Of a DNA stretch of 64,000 nt, positions 1 to 8,242 are shown in pieces. The translations under genes and the position numbers were made by a program. The notes beneath the pieces were generated by a model. It had not been told where the DNA came from. It made no database searches and saw nothing but the letters and a program-made list of their open reading frames with translations. Numbering within the stretch: the first letter of the stretch is position 1; every line of letters starts with the position of its first letter. The stretch is from the NCBI RefSeq assembly GCF_019669985.1, contig NZ_AP019782.1, positions 3,714,001 to 3,778,000 of the forward strand, written 5' to 3'. The DNA is from Methylogaea oryzae (GTDB lineage: Bacteria > Pseudomonadota > Gammaproteobacteria > Methylococcales > Methylococcaceae).

Positions 1-2
1 AC

Positions 3-1022
3 CTCACCCTATTGACCTTGGGCGACACGCCCCTGCCGCCTCAAGCCGGCCTGCGACATATCACCGCCGCCTTGCGGGAGAAGAACTACCTGCGCCGCGG
101 ACTGGCCTTCCGCGAATTCGTCCGTTACCGGCTGCGGCACATCCGCCCGGCGCTGTTCCACTTCCGTACGCCCTGGGAAGGACTGCTCGCGGGCCAAACG
201 GGGCTGCCGAGCGTGTACGAGGTGAACGGCCTGCCGTCCGTCGAACTGCCCTATCTGTACCGCGACGCCGGCCCGCAAGTGCTGGAGGTGCTGCGGCAAT
301 GGGAGCAACGCTGCCTGGACCACGCCTCCGCCATCGTCTGCCCGTCGGAACGAATCCGCACATGCCTGCTCAGCCGCTACCGGGTGCGCGACCCCGGCCG
401 CATCAACGTCATCCCCAACGGCTACGACCCCGTCGCGCCGACGCCCTCGCCGGCCACGGACGGCCCGCTGCGGGCGGTGTACCTGGGCACGCTGCATCCC
501 TGGCAAGGCATATTGTGGTCCCTGCGCGCCTTCGCCCCGCTGCGCGGCCGCTGGGAACTGGACATTTACGGCGTGGGCCAACGGGCATGGCTGCGCTGGG
601 CGGAGAAACGCCTGATCCGCTACGGCCTGGAAGACCAAGTGCGGCTGCATCCGCCGCTGGAGCGGGGCCGGCTGGAACGGGAGCTGGGCCACTATCACGC
701 CGGCCTGGCGCCGCTGCTGAAAACCGAGCGCAACGCCGAGCAGGGCTGTTGTCCGGTGAAGATCATGGACTACCTGGCCCACGGCCTGGTGACGGTGGCG
801 CCGGACTTGGCGGCGGTGCGGGCCATGCTCCAGCACCAGCGCAACAGCGTGCTCTATACGCCCAACAGCTTGCAGGGCTTCAGCGGCGCCCTGGAGGAAC
901 TGCACCGGCGCCGCGCCGAATTGCCCGCCATGCGGCGCGCCGTGCGGGACTCGCTCGACGATCTCCCCAGCTGGAACGAATGCAGCCGGCGGCTGTTGGC
1001 GATTTACGAAAGCATCGCCTGA
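3..1022 (+). CDS. Family-4 glycosyltransferase, 5' end cut by window edge
   Basis: Transfers a sugar from an activated donor during polysaccharide or glycolipid assembly; donor and acceptor cannot be told. The reading frame is open from base 3, so the annotated TTG at 12 is not a reliable start and the N-terminal acceptor-binding part is partly missing. The visible part has a GT-B layout: an acceptor-side half with VYEVNGLPS, a hinge near INVIPNGYDP, and a donor-binding half beginning RAVYLGTLHPWQG. The usual C-terminal EX7E motif is weak; KIMDYLAHGLVTVAP lies in its place. The 3' end overlaps the convergent glycosyltransferase gene by 19 bases, which suggests the edge of a surface-polysaccharide locus continuing to the left. 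Confidence 0.8.
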   Translation, partial: LTLLTLGDTPLPPQAGLRHITAALREKNYLRRGLAFREFVRYRLRHIRPALFHFRTPWEGLLAGQTGLPSVYEVNGLPSVELPYLYRDAGPQVLEVLRQWEQRCLDHASAIVCPSERIRTCLLSRYRVRDPGRINVIPNGYDPVAPTPSPATDGPLRAVYLGTLHPWQGILWSLRAFAPLRGRWELDIYGVGQRAWLRWAEKRLIRYGLEDQVRLHPPLERGRLERELGHYHAGLAPLLKTERNAEQGCCPVKIMDYLAHGLVTVAPDLAAVRAMLQHQRNSVLYTPNSLQGFSGALEELHRRRAELPAMRRAVRDSLDDLPSWNECSRRLLAIYESIA

Positions 1023-2116
1023 ACCGCGCGGCGGCAGCGCCGACCTTCCCGCTTGGCGCTGAATTCGCCTTCCACCGTGGCCCGCGCCCGGCGGCGCACG
1101 GCGGCCGAGCCGCTCCGCAGGCAATCCGCCGCCTTATCCAGCGCCTGGGCCAGGCTTTGCGCCGAGCGCGGCTCGAACAGAAACCCGTTGTCGCCGTCGC
1201 GCACCACGTCCAAGGCGCCGCCCACCGCCGAACACACGCACAGCTTGCCGCAAGCCATGGCCTCCAGCATGACGTTGGACATGCCTTCGTGGAGGGAGGG
1301 AATACAGACGATGTCCGCCTGGCGGTAGTGCTCGCGCAGCATGGCCTCGTCGTCGGTATAGGGATGCAGGTCAACGTGGGGCAGGCACTCCGGGCGCAGG
1401 GTCAGAAAGCCGTGCAGCAGCTTGCGGTTTTCCTCGCGCAGCTGGCCGACGATGCGCAGGTCGAAGCGGGAGAAGTCCAAAGCGGCCAACAGCAATTCCA
1501 AGCCTTTTTTCTGCTTCACGTCGCCGAACAAGCCGACGACAGGGCGGGCATGGGGCGTGTCGTTTTCCTGGAAGGCGAAACGGTGGGTATCCACGCCGTT
1601 GGGCAGGTAGGACGCTTTGGCGCCGGGGCAAAAAGCGCGCACCTTCGCCGCCATTTCCCGGCTGACGCAGAACACCCGCCGGGCCCGGCCCATGGCATGG
1701 TGGATGTGGAAGGCGAACTCGCCGAACACGTCCAAATCCACGTCGTTGCCGCGGGCGAACAGCAACGGCGCGGCGCCATGCCGAGCCGCCGCCAAGGTCA
1801 CGGCATAGGCCATTTCGTTGCAGTAAAAGCCGAGGAATCGCGGATTGGCGGCATGCCGGCTTTCCGCCTCCAACACGTCGGCGAGGAATTGCAGCAACGT
1901 CTTCGGATTTCCCGTATGCCCCAGCTGCAGCAACTCGACACCGCGGACTTCGCCGCGCTGGTAGGTCCACGGTTGCAGTTGCGGCGCGAGGGTCACCACC
2001 CGCAGGGAAAACGCCCCGGCCAAATGCCGGGCGATGCGCTCCGCGCTGACGCCCAAACCTCCCCCGGCCGAACGGCCGTAGGCGGGCGTCACGAAAAACA
2101 ACGGATCGGCCGGCAT
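1004..2116 (-). CDS. Family-4 glycosyltransferase
   Basis: A 370-residue retaining GT-B glycosyltransferase, probably in cell-surface polysaccharide synthesis. Near the N-terminus YGRSAGGGLGVSAERIARHL is the glycine-rich acceptor-side loop. SYLPNGVDTHRF marks the linker, VVGLFGDVKQKKGLELLLAAL starts the donor domain, and HEGMSNVMLEAMACGK carries the EX7E nucleotide-sugar motif. An upstream in-frame ATG at 2206 exists, but the ATG at 2116 has an AGGGG ribosome-binding site just before it and begins directly with the GT fold (MPADPLFFVTPAYG), so it was preferred. It converges on the preceding glycosyltransferase with overlapping ends. Substrate unknown. Confidence 0.85.
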   Translation of the reverse strand: MPADPLFFVTPAYGRSAGGGLGVSAERIARHLAGAFSLRVVTLAPQLQPWTYQRGEVRGVELLQLGHTGNPKTLLQFLADVLEAESRHAANPRFLGFYCNEMAYAVTLAAARHGAAPLLFARGNDVDLDVFGEFAFHIHHAMGRARRVFCVSREMAAKVRAFCPGAKASYLPNGVDTHRFAFQENDTPHARPVVGLFGDVKQKKGLELLLAALDFSRFDLRIVGQLREENRKLLHGFLTLRPECLPHVDLHPYTDDEAMLREHYRQADIVCIPSLHEGMSNVMLEAMACGKLCVCSAVGGALDVVRDGDNGFLFEPRSAQSLAQALDKAADCLRSGSAAVRRRARATVEGEFSAKREGRRCRRAVQAMLS

Positions 2117-2234
2117 GGAACCCCTGACGCATGAAGAATCGGGGCAGTGTAACGAGCCTGGGCCGGAGTCGGCAAAAACGCCGGCGCCATCGAATCCGCT
2201 TGCCATGCCAACAACGGTTTCATATCATCGTTTC

Positions 2235-2246
2235 AAACAGCTGTTT
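2235..2246. promoter_or_regulatory. Perfect 12-bp palindrome, candidate TetR operator
   Basis: AAACAG followed by CTGTTT is a perfect palindrome between the two possible start codons of the TetR-family gene (ATG 2205, TTG 2259). If TTG 2259 is the true start, the palindrome sits about 12 bases ahead of it, where an autoregulatory operator would be expected. The function is inferred from position only. Confidence 0.35.
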
Positions 2247-2258
2247 AAGGCATTCTCC

Positions 2259-2879
2259 TTGACCGAAGATTCCCTCACCGATCCCACCCGCGACCGCCTG
2301 CTGCGAGCGGCCGGCCAGGTATTCGCCGAAAAAGGCTTCCGCGAGGCCACGGTGCGGGAGATATGCCGCCACGCCGAGGTCAACGTGGCGGCGGTCAATT
2401 ACCACTTTCGCGGCAAGGAAGCCCTGTACGGCGAAGCATTGGCCTACGCCTACCGCGAAGCGGACGCCCGCTATCCCTTGGCCCTGGCCGAAGGCAGCGC
2501 CGAAGAGCGCTTGCGCCATTACATCGGCAACTTTCTGCGGCGTTTGCTGGACCAAAGCCAACTGGGCTGGCACGGCCGCCTGATCGCACGGGAAATCACC
2601 GAACCGACCGCGGCCATCGACGGCTTCGTCGCCACCACGCTGATTCCCCACGGCATCCTGCTGCACGACATCGTCGCCGAACTCTTGGGGCCGGACACCG
2701 ATCCAAGCATCAGTAGCCGTTGCGCCCTCAGCATCATGGGACAATGCCTGATGTATCGCCACGGCCGTGCCGTCATCGACCGAGCCTGCCCCGAGCTGAT
2801 CGCCGGCCCGGACGAAATCGAGCGCACCGCCGAGCATATCGTGGCTTTCAGCTTGGCCGGCTTGCGCGCCTTCTCCTAG
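2259..2879 (+). CDS. TetR/AcrR-family transcriptional regulator (CerR-like, DUF1956)
   Basis: Probable repressor of the efflux operon that starts 9 bases downstream. The N-terminal helix-turn-helix is clear: TRDRLLRAAGQVFAEKGF, then ATVREICRHAEVNVAAVNYHF and GKEALYGEAL. The C-terminal ligand domain (roughly residues 75-200) resembles the CerR/YbiH DUF1956 type. The open frame extends to ATG 2205, but that codon has no ribosome-binding site. TTG 2259 has an AAGG about 8 bases upstream and gives the short N-terminal arm usual in the family, so it is preferred with moderate confidence. The ligand is unknown; linkage suggests a substrate of the adjacent exporter. Confidence 0.82.
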   Translation: MTEDSLTDPTRDRLLRAAGQVFAEKGFREATVREICRHAEVNVAAVNYHFRGKEALYGEALAYAYREADARYPLALAEGSAEERLRHYIGNFLRRLLDQSQLGWHGRLIAREITEPTAAIDGFVATTLIPHGILLHDIVAELLGPDTDPSISSRCALSIMGQCLMYRHGRAVIDRACPELIAGPDEIERTAEHIVAFSLAGLRAFS

Positions 2880-2888
2880 GAGTCCGCC

Positions 2889-4049
2889 ATGTACCGCATC
2901 GCACTGCAAATGCTCATGGGCGACCGGGGCAAATACCTGGGCATGGTGCTGGGCCTGACCTTCGCCTCCCTCATCATGACCCAGCAACCGGCCATTTTCG
3001 TCGGGCTGATGGCGCGCTCCTACAGCTTCATCACCGACCTGGCCCTGCCGGACGTGTGGGTGATGGACCCGAAAGTGCAGTTCGTCGACGACATCAAACC
3101 GCTGCAGGACACCGAGCTGTACCGCGTGCGCGGCGTGGCCGGGGTGGACTGGGCCATGCCGCTGTACAAAGGCCTGCTCAAGGCGCGCTTGCCCAACGGC
3201 ATGTTCCAAACTTGCAACGTGGTGGGACTGGATGACGCCACCCTGGTGGGCGGGCCGGCAGTGATGCTGGAAGGGCGGGTGGAGGATCTGCGCCGCAGCG
3301 ACAGCGTCATCGTCGACATCGACGGCGCGCGGGAAAAGCTGGCCAAACCGCCGGCCGTGCCCGGCGGCAAGCCGGTGCCGCTGAAAGTCGGCGACACGCT
3401 GGAACTGAACGACCACCGCGCCGTGGTGGTGGGCATCGCCAAAGCGACGCGCACGTTCCAATCCCAGCCGGTGGTTTACACCACGTATTCCCGCGCCACC
3501 CGCTTCGCCCCGCGCGAAAGAAAACTGCTGTCCTTCGTGCTGGTCAAGGCGCAGCCGGGCGTCGACCCGCACGAGCTGACCCGGCGCATCACCGCCGCCA
3601 CGGGCTTGGCGGCCTATACCCGCGATCAATTCAAGGACATCACCGTCAATTACTTCCTGAAAAACACCGGCATCCCCATCAACTTCGGCATTTCCGTCAC
3701 CCTGGGCTTTATCGTCGGCGCCGCCATCGCCGGCCAGACGTTCTATAGCTTCACCCGAGAGAACCTGCGCCACTTCGGCGTGCTCAAGGCCATGGGCGCC
3801 GGCAACGGCACCTTGCTGAAGATGATACTGCTGCAGGCGGCGGTGGTCGGCAGCCTGGGCTACGGCTTGGGCGTCGGGCTGACGTCCATTTTCGGCTACG
3901 CCATGCGCAACTCCATCCTGGCGTTCAAATTCCCCTGGCAGCTGCTTCTGTTCAGCGGTTCCGGCGTCACCTTGATCTGCATGTTCGCCGCCCTGCTCAG
4001 CATCGTCAAAGTGATCCGGCTGGAACCGGCCATCGTATTCAAGAGCTAA
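2889..4049 (+). CDS. devC: ABC exporter permease, DevC/MacB-FtsX type
   Basis: Inner-membrane subunit of a tripartite ABC exporter. The 386-residue chain has one N-terminal membrane helix (about residues 12-40), a large periplasmic MacB-like domain (about 45-260), and three C-terminal FtsX-type helices starting near INFGISVTLGFIVGAAIAG. The cytoplasmic coupling segment ENLRHFGVLKAMGAGNG is typical of FtsX permeases. It is the first gene of an operon with ATPase, adaptor and outer-membrane factor, closely preceded by a TetR gene with TAGGAG ahead of the ATG. DevBCA systems export glycolipids in cyanobacteria; the cargo here is unknown. Confidence 0.86.
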   Translation: MYRIALQMLMGDRGKYLGMVLGLTFASLIMTQQPAIFVGLMARSYSFITDLALPDVWVMDPKVQFVDDIKPLQDTELYRVRGVAGVDWAMPLYKGLLKARLPNGMFQTCNVVGLDDATLVGGPAVMLEGRVEDLRRSDSVIVDIDGAREKLAKPPAVPGGKPVPLKVGDTLELNDHRAVVVGIAKATRTFQSQPVVYTTYSRATRFAPRERKLLSFVLVKAQPGVDPHELTRRITAATGLAAYTRDQFKDITVNYFLKNTGIPINFGISVTLGFIVGAAIAGQTFYSFTRENLRHFGVLKAMGAGNGTLLKMILLQAAVVGSLGYGLGVGLTSIFGYAMRNSILAFKFPWQLLLFSGSGVTLICMFAALLSIVKVIRLEPAIVFKS

Positions 4050-4054
4050 CCCCC

Positions 4055-4792
4055 ATGGACGCCACCTCCCAACCCGCCGTGCGCTGCCAAGCCGTGGCGA
4101 AAACCTACGACACCGGCGACAGCCAGGTGCCGGCCCTGCGCGGCGTGGACCTGGAAGTCCACCCGGGCGAACTGCTGATGCTGGTGGGACCGTCCGGCTG
4201 CGGCAAGACCACGCTGATCTCCATCATCGCCGGCATCCTCGACCAGGACACGGGCAGTTGCGAGGTCTTCGGCCGCGACTTCCTGCACATGAAGGACAAG
4301 GAAAAGCTGGACTACCGCGCCCGCAACATCGGCTTCGTGTTCCAAGCCTTCAACCTGCTGCCGACCCTGACGGCGGCGGAGAACGTCTCCGTGCCCCTCA
4401 TCATCAACGGCACGCCGCGCCGCCAGGCCCTGCAAAAAGCCGGCGAAATGCTGAATCGGGTCGGACTGGGCGAGCGGGGCCGATCCCTGCCGGCGCAGCT
4501 GTCCGGCGGCCAGCAGCAGCGGGTCGCCATCGCCCGCGCCCTGGTGCACAACCCGCGCCTGGTGGTGTGCGACGAGCCCACCAGCGCCCTGGATCACGAA
4601 ACCGGCCACAAGGTCATGGCGCTGATGCGGGAAGTGGCCATGACCCACGACCGCTCCCTGGTCATCGTCACCCACGACGCCCGCATTTTCGGCTTCGCCG
4701 ACCGCATCGCCCGCATGGACGACGGTCACATCGAAAGCGTCACCACTCAAGCCCCCAACGCCCGCCGGGAGGATACCCCCCATGTTGCGTAA
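4055..4792 (+). CDS. devA: ABC exporter ATP-binding protein, DevA/LolD type
   Basis: Cytoplasmic ATPase that powers the adjacent permease. All nucleotide-binding motifs are intact: Walker A GPSGCGKTT (about residues 46-54), signature LSGGQQQRVAIARAL (about 149-163), Walker B LVVCDEPTSALD and the switch histidine in VIVTHDARIF. At 245 residues it has the usual length of the MacB/LolD/DevA class. It begins 5 bases after the permease stop and its end overlaps the adaptor gene by 11 bases, so the three are translationally coupled. Confidence 0.92.
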   Translation: MDATSQPAVRCQAVAKTYDTGDSQVPALRGVDLEVHPGELLMLVGPSGCGKTTLISIIAGILDQDTGSCEVFGRDFLHMKDKEKLDYRARNIGFVFQAFNLLPTLTAAENVSVPLIINGTPRRQALQKAGEMLNRVGLGERGRSLPAQLSGGQQQRVAIARALVHNPRLVVCDEPTSALDHETGHKVMALMREVAMTHDRSLVIVTHDARIFGFADRIARMDDGHIESVTTQAPNARREDTPHVA

Positions 4793-5693
4793 ATACCTGC
4801 TCCCCGCCCTGGCCTTGGCCGGCTTCCTGTTCGGCATCATCACCGTCGTCCAGGGCAACCAGCCGCAACCGCCTTCCCAACCCGTAGTCCAGCCGCCGGC
4901 GGCGCCGTTCGCGTCGTTCATCGCCGGGGCCGGGATCGTCGAAGCGCGCAACCGCAACATCCAGATCGGCACGCCCTTGTCCGGCGTGGTAACCGAAGTG
5001 GCGGTGAAAGTGGGCGACCGGGTCAAGGCGGGCGATCTGCTGTTCCGGCTGGACGACCGTCAATACCTAGCCCAGGAAGCGCTGGCGCAGGCCGCCGTCA
5101 GCCACGCCCGCGCCCAACTGAACGACGCGTCCACCCAGCTGCGGCTGGCCCAGTCCATCACCGACCGGCGCGCCATCAGCACCGAGGAGCTGGAACGGCG
5201 CCGCAACGCCGTCGCCATCGCCAAGGCCCAGGTGGACCAAGCGGAAGCGCAACTGGGCGCGGCCCGCACCGACCTGGATCGCATCCTGATCCGCGCCCCC
5301 GCCGACGGCGAAGTGCTGCAAGCCAATGTGCGTCCCGGCGAATTCGCCGCCGCAGGCTCCCAAGCCGATCCGCCCATGGTGCTGGGCAACCTGGACCAGC
5401 TGCACGTGCGGGTGGACATCGACGAAAACGACGCCTGGCGATTCCGCCGCGACGCCCGCGCCATGGCGAATTTGCGCGGCAATCCTAAATTCAAGGCCGA
5501 GCTGACCCTGGCTTACGTGGAACCCTATGTGGTGCCCAAGCGCTCCCTCACCGGCGACTCCGCCGAACGGGTCGACACCCGCGTGCTGCAGGCGCTGTAC
5601 AGCTTCGACCCGGCCAAGCTGCCGGCCTATGTGGGCCAGCAAATGGACGTGTACATCGAAGCGCCGCCGGCCGATGGGGAGGAAGGGCGGTGA
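4782..5693 (+). CDS. HlyD-family periplasmic adaptor subunit
   Basis: Membrane-fusion protein linking the inner-membrane ABC exporter to the outer-membrane channel. It has an N-terminal signal anchor (LLPALALAGFLFGIITVVQG), a first lipoyl half with TPLSGVVTEVAVKVGDRVKAGDLLFRLD, a helical hairpin of about 100 residues rich in Ala, Gln and Arg, the second lipoyl half (ILIRAPADGEVLQANVRPGE), and a short beta-barrel region. The 303 residues are shorter than DevB proteins, so there is no extended C-terminal domain. It overlaps the ATPase gene by 11 bases and its TGA overlaps the ATG of the next gene. Confidence 0.88.
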   Translation: MLRKYLLPALALAGFLFGIITVVQGNQPQPPSQPVVQPPAAPFASFIAGAGIVEARNRNIQIGTPLSGVVTEVAVKVGDRVKAGDLLFRLDDRQYLAQEALAQAAVSHARAQLNDASTQLRLAQSITDRRAISTEELERRRNAVAIAKAQVDQAEAQLGAARTDLDRILIRAPADGEVLQANVRPGEFAAAGSQADPPMVLGNLDQLHVRVDIDENDAWRFRRDARAMANLRGNPKFKAELTLAYVEPYVVPKRSLTGDSAERVDTRVLQALYSFDPAKLPAYVGQQMDVYIEAPPADGEEGR

Positions 5694-7198
5694 TGCCGAG
5701 ACCATGGCCGATGGCGCGTAGGGTACGCACCGCGTACCTTACGGCCTTGCGCGGCACGCGGTGCGTACCCTACACGTTAACCGCCCTGCTCGCCGGCTGC
5801 GCCGTCGGCCCCGATTACCAAGCGCCGCGGACGCCGCTGCCGGAGCGCTGGCACGAAAGCCAAGCGCCGGCCGGCACCGTCGAAGCGGCGTGGTGGAAAA
5901 CCTTCCGCGACCCCATGCTGGAAAAACTCATGGAACAGGCCGCCGCCGGCAATCTGGACTACCGCCAAGCCCTGGACCGCATCGGCGCTGCCCGCGCGCA
6001 ACGCACCATGGCCGTGGCCGCGGGCCTGCCCAGCCTGTCGGCGCGCAGCTCCATCAACCGCCGCCGCAACAGTTTCGGCGGCAGCCCCGGCGCCAACACC
6101 GCCGGCAGCACCAGCGCATCGACCACCGGTTTCGGCGGCGCCGGCCGCACCATCAGCAATATTTTCCAGGCCGGCTTCGACGCCGCCTGGGAAATCGACG
6201 TGTTCGGCGGCATCCGCCGCGGGGTGGAGGCGGCGGAAGCCGACCTGGAAGCGGAGCGGGAAAACAGCCGCAACGTGCTGGTAACCCTGTTCGGGGACGT
6301 GGCGCGCAGCTACATCGATTTGCGCGTCAGCCAACAGCTGGCGGCCATCAGCCGCGACAACCTGCAAGCCCAGGAAGAAGTGCTGCGGCTGACCCGCGTC
6401 CGCAGCCAAGCGGGCCTGGCCAGCGAGTTGGACGTGGCCCAGGCGGAATCGGTGGTCGCCAACACCCGCGCGCAACTGCCCACCCACGAGCTGGCCGCCA
6501 AGCAGGCCATCCACGCCTTGGGCGTATTGCTGGGACGGGAGCCGGACGCCCTGGCGGCGGAATTGTCCCAACCCGGCGCGGTGCCCGCGGCCGCCGGCGA
6601 CGCGACGGCCGATTTGCCCTCGGACCTGCTGCGCCGCCGCCCCGACCTACGCGCCGCCGAACGCAAGCTGGCCTCGGCCACGGCGCAAATCGGCGTCGCC
6701 ACCGCCGATCTGTATCCCAAATTCAACCTCACCTCTTGGCTGGGCCTGCAAAATCCCAACTTGATGCAGGTGACGCCGGTGGGCAAAAGCTGGGCCATGG
6801 GCGCCGCCGCCACCATGCCCTTATTCAATTGGGGCCGCATCCGCGCCAACATCGAGGCCAAGGAAGCGCAACGGGACGAATTGCTGCACGCTTACCAGTC
6901 CGCCGTCTTGAACGCCCTGCAGGACGTGGAGGACGCCCTGGCCGCCCACTACGAAGACCGCCGCCGCGGCCTGGCGCTGGAACAGGCGGACCGAGCCGCC
7001 GACACCGCCGTGCAGTTAGCCATGGAGCGCTACCGCAAAGGGCTGACCAGCTTCATGGACGTGCTGGACGCCGAGCGCAGCCTGTTCACGGCGCAAAGCC
7101 AACTGGCGCAAAACCAAGCCCAGGTTGCCGCCGACCTGGTGGCGCTGTACAAAGCCCTAGGCGGCGGTTGGCAGGCGCTGGAAAAAACCGCCGAGTGA
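5693..7198 (+). CDS. NodT-family outer-membrane efflux lipoprotein
   Basis: TolC-like outer-membrane channel completing the exporter. The mature part matches the family: CAVGPDYQAPRTPLPERW after the lipobox LLAGC, then two OEP repeats (about residues 90-270 and 300-490), including the FDAAWEIDVFGG and PLFNWGRIRANIEAKEAQ signatures. ATG 5693 is chosen because GGAAGG lies just upstream and the ATG overlaps the adaptor stop (TGATG). The predicted signal peptide is odd: about 20 of its roughly 37 residues (RRVRTAYLTALRGTRCVPY) are encoded by a long hairpin repeat. Export may still work because the hydrophobic TLTALLAG and lipobox remain, but the n-region is unusually long. Confidence 0.88.
   Translation: MPRPWPMARRVRTAYLTALRGTRCVPYTLTALLAGCAVGPDYQAPRTPLPERWHESQAPAGTVEAAWWKTFRDPMLEKLMEQAAAGNLDYRQALDRIGAARAQRTMAVAAGLPSLSARSSINRRRNSFGGSPGANTAGSTSASTTGFGGAGRTISNIFQAGFDAAWEIDVFGGIRRGVEAAEADLEAERENSRNVLVTLFGDVARSYIDLRVSQQLAAISRDNLQAQEEVLRLTRVRSQAGLASELDVAQAESVVANTRAQLPTHELAAKQAIHALGVLLGREPDALAAELSQPGAVPAAAGDATADLPSDLLRRRPDLRAAERKLASATAQIGVATADLYPKFNLTSWLGLQNPNLMQVTPVGKSWAMGAAATMPLFNWGRIRANIEAKEAQRDELLHAYQSAVLNALQDVEDALAAHYEDRRRGLALEQADRAADTAVQLAMERYRKGLTSFMDVLDAERSLFTAQSQLAQNQAQVAADLVALYKALGGGWQALEKTAE
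5715..5776. repeat. 62-bp hairpin repeat element inside a signal-peptide coding region
   Basis: Two arms of 18 bases (5718-5735, beginning GTAGGGTACGCACC, and 5756-5773) are perfect reverse complements around a 20-base loop, with two further pairs outside. This has the form of a REP/MITE-like palindromic element. It keeps the outer-membrane lipoprotein frame open through both arms. No second copy was noticed in the window. Confidence 0.75.
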
Positions 7199-7340
7199 CG
7201 CACCGCCGCGAATGAATTTGTGCCGATGGCATCGGCATCCTATTTTTAGCGGGCAAGATGCACAAAAATGGCGGCGACTCGCGCAAAGGGCCGCGTCAGC
7301 CGCCCGTTCGCCAACCCACCGGAACCAGCAGGGCCATCGC

Positions 7341-8201
7341 ATGACCACCATCACCGCCACGGAGGCGTCGCCCGGCAACGACGTAACCAACCGCCACGTA
7401 TTCCTGATCGACGCCGACGGCGCCCATATCGGCCAGCGGCTCGCCTCCCAGGAGCGCGCTTATTCCGTCAGCACCGCCGCCACCGCCGCCCAAGCGCTGG
7501 CGACCATCCCCGACCTGCCGAGTCTCGACGTCGTCCTGCTGGGCAGGCAATTGCCGGATATGGACGGGCTGGAATTGGCCCAGCGACTGAAAGAACTGGA
7601 GGGGGCGCGGAACGCGGCCATCGTTTTCCTGGCGGAGCGGGACAGCGTGGAAGACCGCTTGGCCGCCTACGAAGCGGGCGCCAGCGATTTTTTGCTCAAG
7701 ACCCTCGACACGGAAGACCTGCATCGCAAAATCGACCTGTTGCTGCGGCAGCGGCACGCCGTGGCGCAAGCGCAGCTGCACGCCAGCACCGCCACCTACG
7801 TCGCCATGGCCGCCATGGGCGAGCTGGCCGCCATGGGCCTCATCATCCAACTGTTCCGCCGCCTGTTCGGGGTGAAAACGCCGGAGGACATTCCCGACCT
7901 GGTATTCGAAGCACTGGCCGAGCTGGGTATGGACTGCGTGCTGCAGCTACGGCGGGACGACACGGTGGTCAACCGCTCCAGCCGGGGCGAATGCAACGAC
8001 ATGGAGCAGGGCCTGCTCGACACCATCACGCAACTCGGCGAACGCCTGTACAGTTACCGCAGCCAGAGTGCGCTCTGCTACGACCACGTCACCCTGGTCG
8101 CCAAGAACATGCCCAAGGACGATCCTCTGGCCTACGGCCGCCTGAAGGACTACCTGGCGATCGTGGCGGAAGGCATCGACGAGCGGGTAAGAACGCTGTA
8201 A
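7341..8201 (+). CDS. Pseudo-receiver response-regulator-like protein with unknown C-terminal domain
   Basis: A 286-residue protein with an N-terminal receiver fold (about residues 18-135) and a C-terminal domain that I do not recognise (about 150-286). The receiver is degenerate. The phospho-acceptor Asp is Gly68 (DVVLLGRQLPDMDG), the conserved Thr/Ser is Ala98 (IVFLAERD), and the second acidic residue is Ala25 (FLIDADG), while Lys120 (FLLK) remains. It probably cannot be phosphorylated normally and may signal by protein contact. ATG 7341 starts just before the fold; the frame is open further upstream to 7212 without similarity to the fold. No DNA-binding or kinase domain is evident. Confidence 0.75.
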   Translation: MTTITATEASPGNDVTNRHVFLIDADGAHIGQRLASQERAYSVSTAATAAQALATIPDLPSLDVVLLGRQLPDMDGLELAQRLKELEGARNAAIVFLAERDSVEDRLAAYEAGASDFLLKTLDTEDLHRKIDLLLRQRHAVAQAQLHASTATYVAMAAMGELAAMGLIIQLFRRLFGVKTPEDIPDLVFEALAELGMDCVLQLRRDDTVVNRSSRGECNDMEQGLLDTITQLGERLYSYRSQSALCYDHVTLVAKNMPKDDPLAYGRLKDYLAIVAEGIDERVRTL

Positions 8202-8242
8202 CCCCGCCGTTTGCAGCGGAAGACGGCCTTTAGCGACCCGCC

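Noticed and set aside
9-1124. Long minus-strand open frame opposite the first glycosyltransferase
   Set aside because: It is antisense to a clear glycosyltransferase, rich in Arg/His/Gln/Pro and without domain motifs; typical of GC-rich shadow frames.
2220-3773. 517-codon minus-strand open frame opposite the TetR and permease genes
   Set aside because: Composition is His/Gln/Ala-Gly biased and the plus strand encodes recognisable TetR and FtsX-like proteins.
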